A stretch of 33,588 nt of DNA from assembly GCA_028874195.1 (NCBI GenBank), contig JAPPLM010000080.1, positions 1-33,588 of the forward strand, written 5' to 3'. The notes under the pieces are model-generated. The model ran no database searches. It was not told the DNA's origin and worked only from the letters and a program-made list of their open reading frames with translations. Numbering within the stretch: the first letter of the stretch is position 1; each line of letters starts with the position of its first letter. This stretch comes from Chloroflexota bacterium. Its GTDB lineage: Bacteria > Chloroflexota > UBA11872 > VXOZ01. Position numbers and translations under genes: made by a program. This document shows, in pieces, positions 18,801 to 25,342 of the stretch.

Positions 18801-19882
18801 GATCCCGTGCCCGCGCCGACCTCGATGACCCGCAGCCGCCGTCCTGTGGGCAGAGCGGCTACCAATGCCTGAACCGCGTCCGCCAGCATCCGGTTTGCCG
18901 CGCGGGCCACCGGCGCTTTCAGGTAGAGGTCGGCCGCCGTCGGTTCCCCGCTGCTGAAGAGCAGCGTCAAAGGGTCTTCCCGGCCGCGGAGCACCTCAGC
19001 CAGGGCGAGGCCGGACCGCCGGAAGAGGCCGATTTCAATCTGGCCCTGAGGGTATTGGCCTGTCATCCAATCTGTGAATGCTTCAATGTCGCTTGGCATC
19101 TCTTCCGGCAGCGGATCATCCGGGCCTACGACGACGACAAAGCCGTCGCTCGTTTCCTCAAGCACTTCTGACTTTGCGAGCATTTCAAATAGCCGGCGGA
19201 AAAGGCGCGTGTGCTCCGGGAGGACGTCAAGCTGCTGCCGCACCTCCTCCGGGTCCACGACAGCGCCCTTGACGCGCTGCCAGCCCAATTCCTCTAACGT
19301 CGCGAGCGCGCGGGACCGAGACCAGCGCTCCAAGTCCGCCAGCAGGGCGTCTCTGCCTTGCGGATCGACTTCCGCGTCCGTCAGGTATCCGGTGAACAAT
19401 TGCGTATGGGCCGCAATCTCGGACGGATTTGGGAAGAAGCCCGCAGGCAATACTCCAGACTCAAGCGCATGTTCGCGCCAGACGACCTCGTACAGCAGGT
19501 CGTCGACACCCTCTTCCCCTGCAACCGCCGCCAGCAAGGCCGCCTGTGTGGCGCGCTTCACCGTGTATCCGTTAATCTCACCGACTAATGCGCCATTTGG
19601 ATCGTAGATACGTACTTCGCCACTCAAGACTTCGGGCGGATCACCCCCTTCTGATTCGGCGTCCTGAGATGCTTCACTCATGACCACGTGGCAGATCACG
19701 CGCTCCGGCAGTCCTCCGGCAAGCCACAGACGCTCCCAGCCGAAGGGCAAATAGGTTGCCTCGCCCGGGGCGCCGGTCATGTTGCGTGCAACGCCTACGA
19801 CCTGAAAGCAGCCATCCAGCACAAGCGGGTGCACGTCTAGGTCATTGCGATCCAAACCCTCGGGCAGGGAGATTTCTGCCAA
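12890..19882 (-). CDS. Type I PKS, third frame segment: DH(end)-cMT-ER-KR-ACP-KS2-inactive AT2
   Basis: A 2,330-residue open frame; its natural reading begins near 19966 at the second frame break. Domains in order: end of DH with catalytic Asp in HPLVLDGCFQ (D23); C-methyltransferase with SAM motif VIEVGAGTG (352-360) and FGQLDGWWRFAD; a structural pseudo-KR; ER with HAGAGGVGLAA (896-906); KR with TGGLGGIG (1089-1096), whose catalytic Tyr position is His1231 (GQANHAAAN); ACP with GMDSL (Ser1394); KS2 with intact Cys1633, His1768 and His1808; and AT2. AT2 reads GHDLGE, with Asp2121 where the nucleophile Ser should be, and is about 70 residues shorter than AT1, missing the AFHSP catalytic His region. 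The frame ends right after LPSYPFQRRRHW with no carrier or thioesterase domain. Fully reducing, C-methylating chain extension is expected. Confidence 0.93.
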   Translation of the reverse strand: MAEISLPEGLDRNDLDVHPLVLDGCFQVVGVARNMTGAPGEATYLPFGWERLWLAGGLPERVICHVVMSEASQDAESEGGDPPEVLSGEVRIYDPNGALVGEINGYTVKRATQAALLAAVAGEEGVDDLLYEVVWREHALESGVLPAGFFPNPSEIAAHTQLFTGYLTDAEVDPQGRDALLADLERWSRSRALATLEELGWQRVKGAVVDPEEVRQQLDVLPEHTRLFRRLFEMLAKSEVLEETSDGFVVVVGPDDPLPEEMPSDIEAFTDWMTGQYPQGQIEIGLFRRSGLALAEVLRGREDPLTLLFSSGEPTAADLYLKAPVARAANRMLADAVQALVAALPTGRRLRVIEVGAGTGSATASVLPELPAGQFDYMYTDISAGFFAEAEARFGDGGGCIEYRPLDIEKDPIEQGYAAHGYDLLIASNVLHATRYLEETLAHCRALLAPSGQLIALENLSGLGWMDLTFGQLDGWWRFADDYRPHHALASPAVWRQALSDAGFAEAEVLGPDEADSSKTPDKGVIIASGPAKIDEPPGVWVLTADNGSVAEELAAQLAERNQTVVLASDAAPASGVTAVVGTAIRKTAFDMASREAWRTLIESLPQDVPFSGVVHLAGLDGHGAEATTQEIAADVKRAGASALALVQGVAESDVIPANGVWFFTRGAQVLERENAGELAGAPLWGLGKVVSLEAPHLQPRMIDLDPAEPELLSDLANELMYPDRENHIAYRLGSRHAARLLRPAAASERLSLPEESEWVLVPNKGGVFDEPEIKMLPAHSLEPNEVRVAVEATGLNFWDVFRSLGFIEEGNLGREMCGRILDVGSDVSNVSVGDSVVGLGFGAFAPEMVTHEELVAPAPEGMSVSALATVPSAFVSAALSYHYSGLEPGDRVLIHAGAGGVGLAAIQLAQAAGAEVFATASAPKQAYLRSVGINHIFDSRTTAFGDEILAATGGEGVHVVLNSLTSEGFIEASLACLAQGGRFVELARRDILSHEEMAAVRPDVKYDILELDVLKKTDPAWVGEVLREVMDGIVSGDLTPLIHSRWPLAEAGAALGFMRSARHIGKIVLTPPPLLRGQLRQDRTYLVTGGLGGIGCAVAEWLAACGAGTIVLNGRRNPDAEAEAAIAALRDRGVRIEVELADVTDTAAIDAMLARIDASLPPLGGVIHSVGVLSDAALTNQTWESFERVLWPKILGAWHLHRATLDCDLDLFILFSSRVGVMGNPGQANHAAANAFLDQLAGYRRALGLPGQAIAWGAWSEIGEAAEQRERIEQRRAALGGRWFTPQQGIKALELLVRQDATTSVVMSMDWSVFAEAVEDRPLFLEDLLASATDEQADEAATSEDLLSRLRNAPPAEREDVLAAFLQQEVQAVLRLNTTPAPTVEFSDLGMDSLMAVELRNRINRGFAGEYVASNTVVFDYPSISGLARHLAGELGSADGFTGADVPATLPEQPVQEQRPQAASVEEGIAIVGMACRVPGAEDLDGFWRLMQSERNMVTEGRQDAGSWNGIAGDPEAKDAAMRHGAFLEGIDLFDSRFFRISPIEARMMDPQQRLLLETSWQALEDAGIDPDSLRGSRTGVYAGVGGSEYRSVITASGSDDDFLGTSGGVTVGRIAFALGLEGPAVPLELACAASLVAVHQAATSLQRGEIDMALAGGVNAALSQSVLRFLADAGMLSLSGQCRTFDASADGYVRGEGCGMVILKRLSDAQADGDRIWGVVRGSAVNQNGAGLGLTLPNGPAQERAMEEALAQAGIAPAEVDYFEAHGPGTALGDAVELNAAANVYGRGREAENPLLIGSVKTNIGHLEAAGGVASLIKTVLAMNRGLIPRHLNFHTPNPDIDWERLPVRVTSEAMDWPRAAKQPQRASVNVFGISGANAHVVVEGYSAPEDDSAEHANDRWPAGASREVPAPLPEDAAEIPVAEAQSERSTKLLPLSGKTRQALRQLAERYLTWLDGYAEVLDPADPAAASLLSDMAWTASVGRSHFPHRAGLTFQDFMELREQLEDLAETEGDLEEPEPRAVSTVAFAFTDQGSQWVGMGKALYDQDPVVRAVLDRCDAFLLKECSTSLLDVMFGRAGDAADLDDPTWAQPAVYALECALTALWASIGIQPSVVVGHDLGELAAAQAAGVFGLEDGLRLAAARGALSTAATAGQADTVNSSELNAAFAGVEAAQPSVPLVSSVTGRVAEPEALLEGTYWEQQAGETANLQSCIETLAELGVDLVIEIGPQPGLTPTIQDLWPVQTGAASNAPMPVIIESLLRPSADSPPCDSDRGFLEAVAKAYETGLTISLKGLFTGESRRRIGLPSYPFQRRRHWIAASKGIAST

Positions 19883-21222
19883 AGCCTCGCCAGGACCGGA
19901 CCAGACCTTGCCAAGCGTACGGAAGAACTGACCCAGGTTGATACCGGTTGCAGCCTTCGCGCCGTATAGGCAGATTTATCAGCGGGTGAGAGACTTGCTC
20001 GCAGGCTATCCAGGTCAAGGTGTGCTGCGGTCTCCGGCGGTGCAGCGCCCGACGAGACTTGGGCCTCCACATGCAGGGTCCATTCGCCCTCAGTTCCCTT
20101 GCTGTAAATCTGGACGTGGCGCGACGCCGTTTCCTCTGATGCGTCGAGCAAAACCTGCACATGCCGGACCGCATCCTCGACCCCGTCACTCGAGTCATTC
20201 TCAGCAAATACCAGTGGGCTGTGCAGTTGCATGTCTTCAATCGCTATCGGGCCGTTTCCATCCAGGAACGCTAACGCGGCTGCCATTGCGCCGTAGAGCG
20301 CCCCCGGTACCACGAGTCGTCCGAAGACGCGGTGGTCTTGCAGCCAGGCCGGGTCTGATGGGTATACTTCTGTCTCGAAGATGATTTCGCCGCGGGCTGA
20401 TTCGTGGCGAAGGCCGAGCAAGGGGTGATCGGTGGTTGTTCGCCGTCGTTTTGCCGGTTGCAGCCAGTGGCGTTCGCGCTGGAACGGGTAGCCCGGCAAG
20501 GAGATGCGACGCCGGGTCTCTCCGGCGAATAAGCCCGCGAAAGAGACTTCGAGTCCCGCCTCGTAGGCCGCGGCTACCGCATCCACAAAGCTATTTTCAG
20601 ATTCAGGTGATGATCCATCTCGAGGCGGACGCCGCAGGCTAGAGAGCACAACCGGCGTCCCGACAGCATCTTGGTTCGATGCCGCATCAGGCCAGGCCAG
20701 CGTCGTCATGGGGCCCAGCACGGCGTGCGGGCCTATCTCGATCACGAGGTCTACGTTGCATTCAGCCAAGACTCGGACTCCGCTGGCAAACGCCACTGGC
20801 TCGCGCGCGTGCCGCCGCCAGTAAGCGCCGTCCAGCGCCATGCCGGAATCGACGGCACTGCCAGTCAGGTTGCTGATCACAGTCAAGGTGGGGGAACCAA
20901 TTGCCACATCATCCAGAGCAGCTTCCAACTCATCCAGGGCCGGTTCCACCAAGGGACTGTGGAAAGCGCGGGTCGTGTTGAGCCGCCGTACCCGTACCCC
21001 CTCCGATTCAAAGCGCTTCACGAGAGATTCAATGTTTGCAACCGGCCCGCTGACCACTGTGTGGGCGCCGTTGTCCGCCGCAAGGCTGAGACCGATGCCG
21101 TCGGACACCGCGTTGAGATCGTCAACCGCTGCCGCCACGCGCGACGCCGGGGCAAAGACGGCAGCCATCGTACCGGGTTCTGTTTCGGACAGGAGGGTGC
21201 CGCGCCGCGCGGCAAACCGCAT
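19837..21222 (-). CDS. Type I PKS, second frame segment: AT1(end)-DH(start)
   Basis: Middle part of the same synthase. The open frame continues upstream of the first ATG (21222) to the break near 21258. It holds the rest of AT1, with the ferredoxin-like subdomain and TTRAFHSPLV carrying the catalytic His88. The AFH pattern is of the malonyl-CoA type rather than the YASH methylmalonyl type, so methyl branches would come from the MT domain. After the LPGYPFQRERHW linker the DH domain starts (HPLLGLR). Its catalytic motif HxxxGxxxxP is intact as HRVFGRLVVP (H297). The frame leaves the protein sense after SPADKSAY near 19966; one added base would continue it as YGAKAATGINLGQFF into the next segment. 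It is not a separate gene. Confidence 0.88.
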   Translation of the reverse strand: MRFAARRGTLLSETEPGTMAAVFAPASRVAAAVDDLNAVSDGIGLSLAADNGAHTVVSGPVANIESLVKRFESEGVRVRRLNTTRAFHSPLVEPALDELEAALDDVAIGSPTLTVISNLTGSAVDSGMALDGAYWRRHAREPVAFASGVRVLAECNVDLVIEIGPHAVLGPMTTLAWPDAASNQDAVGTPVVLSSLRRPPRDGSSPESENSFVDAVAAAYEAGLEVSFAGLFAGETRRRISLPGYPFQRERHWLQPAKRRRTTTDHPLLGLRHESARGEIIFETEVYPSDPAWLQDHRVFGRLVVPGALYGAMAAALAFLDGNGPIAIEDMQLHSPLVFAENDSSDGVEDAVRHVQVLLDASEETASRHVQIYSKGTEGEWTLHVEAQVSSGAAPPETAAHLDLDSLRASLSPADKSAYTARRLQPVSTWVSSSVRLARSGPVLARLWQKSPCPRVWIAMT

Positions 21223-23333
21223 CCCGTCTTCCAGGCTGAAGACGCCCGTGGCCTGTGCGCGGCCAGTTCCCCGACGCTATGTCCCAGCACCACGCTCGGT
21301 TGGATGCCCACGCTTGCCCAGAGCGCCGTCAAAGCGCACTCCAGCGCGTACAAGGCCGGCTGCTCCCACGCGGTATCGCCCAAGTCGTCGCTCGCGCCGG
21401 GCCGCCCGAACATAACGTCCAGGAGAGAGGCACCTCTTTCTTCCTGGAATACCGCTTCACAACGGTCCAGCACCGCTCTCGCTACCGGCTCCGTCTCGTA
21501 GAGGGCCTTGCCCATGCCAACCCACTGGCTCTCTTGCCCCGTGTAGACGAACGCCACTTGAGATGGCGGTGAGGACTTCTCTGTAGCGGTGGCCTCAGTC
21601 AGCTCGCTGAGCCGCTCTTTCAATGAGGCGATGTCGTGAAAGACGGCGCTCGCACGGTGGTCGAAGTGGCCCCGTCCGATACCCGCTGTCCATGACATGT
21701 CCGCAAGCAAAGACTCCAAGTCTGCGACTTCTTCGGAAGTCTCTGCCGCCCGTTCGTCGAGCCACGCGAGATACCGTTGCGCAAGTTCCCGGAGCGCGCC
21801 CTCGGACTTGGCCGACAGTGGCAGGAACCGGGCTTGGCGTTGTGCAAACTCTTCCTGTTGCGGGGCTGAAGCGGTCACTGGCTCAGGTAGCGAGACCGCC
21901 ACAGCCTGTGCCGCGCCCGCCGTCTGAAGCTCCTGACTGGGTTCACCGTTTGTGCCGCGATACTCCCCCACCACAATGTGGGCATTCGTCCCGGAAATCC
22001 CGAAAGAATTCACCCCCGCGAGGCGCGGCCGTTGGCGGTCTTGCGGCCAGTCCATCATGTCTGATGTTATCTGCAGCGGCAGACGCTCCCAGTCCGTACT
22101 GGGATTGGGGTCACGGAAGTGCAGGTGTTTGGGAATCACCCCTGTATTCACCACCAGCGCCGCTTTGATGACCCCTGCGATGCCGGCCGCGGATTCCAAG
22201 TGGCCGACGTTTGTTTTCACAGAGCCTACGAGCAACGGATGGTTGGGGTCGCGCTCGCGGCCGTACACATTGGCCACGGCATCTATTTCGATGGGATCGC
22301 CAACGGCGGTTCCTGTGCCGTGCGCCTCAAGATAATCGACCTGCGAGGGGAGTACGCCTGCGTCAGCCAAGGCGGTTTCCATCACTTGTTCCAACGCGGG
22401 CGTGTGTGGAACGGTCAGGCCGACGCTGGCGCCGCCGTGATTTACCGCTGAGCTGCGAATCACCGCCCAGATGCGATCCCCGTCAGCCTCCGCCTCGCTG
22501 AGCCGCTTCAAGACAACGACCCCGCAGCCTTCGCCTCGCACGTAGCCGTCCGCAGAGGCATCGAAGGTCTTGCACTGGCCTTCCGGGGACAGCATCATCG
22601 ACTCGGCGCGCAATTCGTAAATGCGACCGTTTAAAATGGCCTGCACGCCGCCCGCGATGGCGAGGTCCGCTTTGCCGTGCTGCAGGTCTGCCACCGCGTC
22701 ATTTACGGCCACCATGGCTGAGGCGCACGCAGCGTCCACAGCCTTTGCCGGTCCCATGAGACCCAGAACAAAGGAGACTCGACCGCTGGTGCCATTGAGG
22801 TTGGTGCCGCTCAGGGCGTAGAGAGAGCCCGCAGCCTCGCCAGGCTTGGTGGAGTCTACGACCAGCATGCGGTATTCGTCGTTGCTGATGCCGGTGTACA
22901 CGCCGGTGCGGCTGCCTTTCAGTCGGCTGGGATCGATGCCCGCGTCCTCGAGGGCGAGCCAGCTTGCCTCAAGCATCATGCGTTGCTGTGGGTCTAGCAT
23001 CTCGGCCTCAACCGGCGAAATGCGGAAGAACTCCGCGTCAAACTTGTCGATGTCATCGACAAAGGCACCGAAGCGGCATGCCTGGTTTTGCACGTCAAGA
23101 TCGCGGAAGATTTCCCCCATGCGACCCTCACCGGAAGCGAGGTCGCCTTCGGTGACCGCATTCTTGCCATCTAGCAGGAACTGCCAGAAGGAGTCCAAGT
23201 CACCGGCGCCGGGAAAGCGGCACGCCATACCGACAATGGCAATTGGTTCGTCAGGTTGTGAAGTATTCTTATTCACAGGACGCGGCCGGCTAGTCGCGTG
23301 TGTAGGGCTACTTTGAATATCAGCTGACCCCAT
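21018..23333 (-). CDS. Type I PKS, first frame segment: KS1-AT1(start)
   Basis: Start of the synthase. The ATG at 23333 has AAAGG six bases upstream; a TTG at 23339 is less likely. KS1 occupies about residues 28-455, with the active-site Cys in DAACASAM (C203), His in EAHGTGTAVGD (H338) and His in KTNVGHLES (H378). The DAACASA form differs from the common DTACSSS. AT1 begins at FVYTGQESQWVGMG and reaches the nucleophile elbow GHSVGELAA (Ser686). Beyond about position 21258 this frame turns to nonsense; restoring one G (GCG to GCGG) gives GELAAAQATGVFSLEDG and joins the second segment. The three segments together encode about 3,480 residues: KS-AT-DH-MT-ER-KR-ACP-KS-AT*. The layout recalls the sup/swf mono-modular PKSs of sponge symbionts, linked to methyl-branched fatty acids. 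Confidence 0.92.
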   Translation of the reverse strand: MGSADIQSSPTHATSRPRPVNKNTSQPDEPIAIVGMACRFPGAGDLDSFWQFLLDGKNAVTEGDLASGEGRMGEIFRDLDVQNQACRFGAFVDDIDKFDAEFFRISPVEAEMLDPQQRMMLEASWLALEDAGIDPSRLKGSRTGVYTGISNDEYRMLVVDSTKPGEAAGSLYALSGTNLNGTSGRVSFVLGLMGPAKAVDAACASAMVAVNDAVADLQHGKADLAIAGGVQAILNGRIYELRAESMMLSPEGQCKTFDASADGYVRGEGCGVVVLKRLSEAEADGDRIWAVIRSSAVNHGGASVGLTVPHTPALEQVMETALADAGVLPSQVDYLEAHGTGTAVGDPIEIDAVANVYGRERDPNHPLLVGSVKTNVGHLESAAGIAGVIKAALVVNTGVIPKHLHFRDPNPSTDWERLPLQITSDMMDWPQDRQRPRLAGVNSFGISGTNAHIVVGEYRGTNGEPSQELQTAGAAQAVAVSLPEPVTASAPQQEEFAQRQARFLPLSAKSEGALRELAQRYLAWLDERAAETSEEVADLESLLADMSWTAGIGRGHFDHRASAVFHDIASLKERLSELTEATATEKSSPPSQVAFVYTGQESQWVGMGKALYETEPVARAVLDRCEAVFQEERGASLLDVMFGRPGASDDLGDTAWEQPALYALECALTALWASVGIQPSVVLGHSVGELAAHRPRASSAWKTGCGLPRGAAPSCPKQNPVRWLPSLPRRRAWRQRLTISTRCPTASVSALRRTTAPTQWSAGRLQTLNLS

Positions 23334-23524
23334 TGTCAACCTTTCATGGCGTATGCACTGAGCGCTGCGACAGCTCTTTTGCTTGCTATCGAGCGGATGT
23401 GTGATTCGGCTATATTAGTGCAGGGCACGTCGCACATTTGGCGACAACAGCTTTAGAGGTATTTTACACCGAATTGCTGCCTTGATTCGAGGGTGCTTTT
23501 ATACCAAAGCAGCGTGAGGCGACA

Positions 23525-23567
23525 TAAAGACCCCCAAGCCGGAAGCATCCGCCATCCGGCTTGGGGG
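23525..23567 (-). terminator. Rho-independent terminator of the solute-binding protein gene
   Basis: Twelve-base perfect arms (CCCCCAAGCCGG and its complement) enclose a 13-base loop, followed on the minus strand by TCTTTAT. It lies 35 bases past the stop of the solute-binding protein and insulates the PKS from upstream readthrough. Confidence 0.85.
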
Positions 23568-23601
23568 CCTAATCCTCGACCGAGCAGGTCAGAGGTTGCT
23601 T

Positions 23602-24999
23602 CTATTCGTTATAGAATTCCTGAATAGATGGCTCCTGGAGCACAGCGTCCCAGCGCGCGGCGACGTTATCGAGCGCGTCGCGGGCGTCGAGTTCGCCGGC
23701 GCCGGCTTTCGCCAACTCTTCCAGGATGATGGGGCGCATCTTGTCCCAACCGGGAATGGGTTGGCGGCCGAGGCCGACGTTTTGGAGATTGCTGAGCAAG
23801 CCGGACAGGAAAGCATTCTCCTGCACATACGGGGCCTTGTTTGCCACGGAGACGCGCGGCGGCAAGTAGAACGTCAACTCGTCATAGGCGATGAGGACGT
23901 CGTCCTCATGTACCGTGAGCAAGAGGTCCCACGTCACGTCCGGGTTCTTGGTAGCGGCGCCCATGCCCAGCCAGTCGTTGAACGAGAGGCTGACAGCCCG
24001 CTGGTCGCCCATGGGCTCAGGCGCAACGAGAATTTGGTCAACGTCTTCCGGCGCATCAGTTGAAACACGGCGGCCGATGGCGGCGTTACCCCAGATCATG
24101 GAGACATAGCCGCCGGCAAAGCCCGCACCGTAGCCACTGAATTCCGGACCGACATACGATGAGCCATGAGGATTGAAACCGAGCTTGCGACGCAACTGGA
24201 ATTCCAGCCCCGCGATAGCTTCCGGACCGTTCACAAAGCCCTGTGCCTTGCCATTGGTGACCCATTGCACGCCATTCGATTCGACAATGCCGTTCAATTC
24301 GGCTTCTTCGGGATCACGGCCGAGATTGCCCGGACTGAAACCGTAGCGCTCGATCTCCTTGCCCAGTACCTTCCACTTTGTCATCGTGGTGGCGAAGTCG
24401 GCTTGGTCGTCCATAGTCCACGCTTCAGGCGGCGTCAATCCCGCCTCCGCCATGTGGTCGTCGCGAAGCCAATACGAGCGATTGGCCGCCATCATGGGCA
24501 TGCCCTGCAACTGCCCCTTCACGCGGACGGTATCCAGTGTGCTGGGCAGGAAGTCCGGCTCCATGCCCCAGGTGGCAAAGTACGGATTGAGCGGGATGGA
24601 AAGCCCCGCCATATAAATGGACGGCGCAATCGCCTGCCCCATCTTGAAGAGATCGGGCATCTGTCCGGCGGCCAAGCCAACCGAGAGCTCCACAAACGTG
24701 TGCGCCTGGCCCCCCGTGCGGGGCGTGAAGACGACCTGACCGTTCGGGTACTTCGCCTGAAAGCGCTCGTTCAGAATGCCTTCCGCCCACTCTTGCCAGC
24801 GCCCGCCATCCTGCACGCTCAGTGTGACTTCCTCCGTCTTTGGTCCTGCTTCCGCGGCCGGCTCCGCAGCCTGCGGCTGATCCCCATCCATCTCTGTAGA
24901 CGACATTTGGGCCTGACCGCAGGCCGCCAGGAGCCCAATCGCACCTACTGTCACGCCCGATCCCAGCAGACCACGGCGCGTAATGTGCAAGCTTCGCAT
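23602..24999 (-). CDS. Extracellular solute-binding lipoprotein (ABC uptake, family 1)
   Basis: A 465-residue periplasmic-type binding protein. The N-terminus has twin arginines (R8, R9 in TRRGLLG) and a lipobox LAAC with lipidated Cys27, so it is probably a Tat-exported lipoprotein. An acidic, Ala/Pro-rich linker (about 28-56) precedes the binding domain, which starts at VTLSVQDGGRWQEWAEGILNE. Features typical of family 1 (sugar or oligosaccharide) binding proteins include MPDLFKMG, LQGMPMMAANRSYWLRDD and MIWGNAA. No permease or ATPase partner is adjacent; the closest ABC genes are an ABC-2 exporter on the far side of a dehydrogenase. The ATG has AAGGAGAG upstream. It has a good promoter at 25093-25122 and its own terminator, so it is a single-gene transcript. 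Confidence 0.87.
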   Translation of the reverse strand: MRSLHITRRGLLGSGVTVGAIGLLAACGQAQMSSTEMDGDQPQAAEPAAEAGPKTEEVTLSVQDGGRWQEWAEGILNERFQAKYPNGQVVFTPRTGGQAHTFVELSVGLAAGQMPDLFKMGQAIAPSIYMAGLSIPLNPYFATWGMEPDFLPSTLDTVRVKGQLQGMPMMAANRSYWLRDDHMAEAGLTPPEAWTMDDQADFATTMTKWKVLGKEIERYGFSPGNLGRDPEEAELNGIVESNGVQWVTNGKAQGFVNGPEAIAGLEFQLRRKLGFNPHGSSYVGPEFSGYGAGFAGGYVSMIWGNAAIGRRVSTDAPEDVDQILVAPEPMGDQRAVSLSFNDWLGMGAATKNPDVTWDLLLTVHEDDVLIAYDELTFYLPPRVSVANKAPYVQENAFLSGLLSNLQNVGLGRQPIPGWDKMRPIILEELAKAGAGELDARDALDNVAARWDAVLQEPSIQEFYNE

Positions 25000-25342
25000 A
25001 ATGCATCTCTCCTTGAACTGGAGTTTGAAAACGCCCCACTCTCAACAGGCAATGGGTAGTGGGGGACAAAGCATTGCCACTGCCTTGCGAAAACTATACT
25101 AAGCCAACACTAAGCCAGTCAAGACTTGCCAACCGGGGCTCGGCAAAATGCGGCGAGCGACATTGCAGTGCCATGACAGCTCCGGATCCCAAGAGACATG
25201 GCGCGGAGCCAATGCGCGCCGCTATGTGGAATCCCAGAAGTTACGATGACCACAGGCGTTCGGCTCGTCTGTTTGCCTCGCTCCAGGTGCCCTGCTACAC
25301 TCAGGCCAGCATTTAGCGCTCTATGATGAGGAGATTGCGGGA
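25000..25342. other. Divergent intergenic region, 343 bases
   Basis: This gap separates the leftward solute-binding gene from the rightward alcohol dehydrogenase. It holds the binding-protein ribosome-binding site near 25005-25012 and the promoter with an internal direct repeat at 25093-25122. In 25123-25342 I see only the dehydrogenase ribosome-binding region (AGGAG near 25326) and no convincing promoter or small gene. Confidence 0.6.
25093..25122 (-). promoter_or_regulatory. Promoter of the solute-binding protein with internal direct repeat
   Basis: TTGACT and TATAGT, each five of six consensus, lie 18 bases apart on the minus strand, about 95 bases upstream of the start codon. The spacer contains a nine-base direct repeat (ACTAAGCCA on the plus strand at 25098-25106 and 25109-25117) with an 11-base period, about one helical turn. 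That geometry fits an operator for a regulator sitting inside the promoter. Confidence 0.6.

Noticed and set aside
19960-21262. Programmed ribosomal frameshifting in the PKS
   Set aside because: No slippery heptamer or following pseudoknot was recognised at either break; one-base errors explain both more simply.
23340-23520. PKS promoter
   Set aside because: The gap has A+T-rich patches such as TAAAAT and TAATAT, but no -35/-10 pair with good spacing could be defended by eye.
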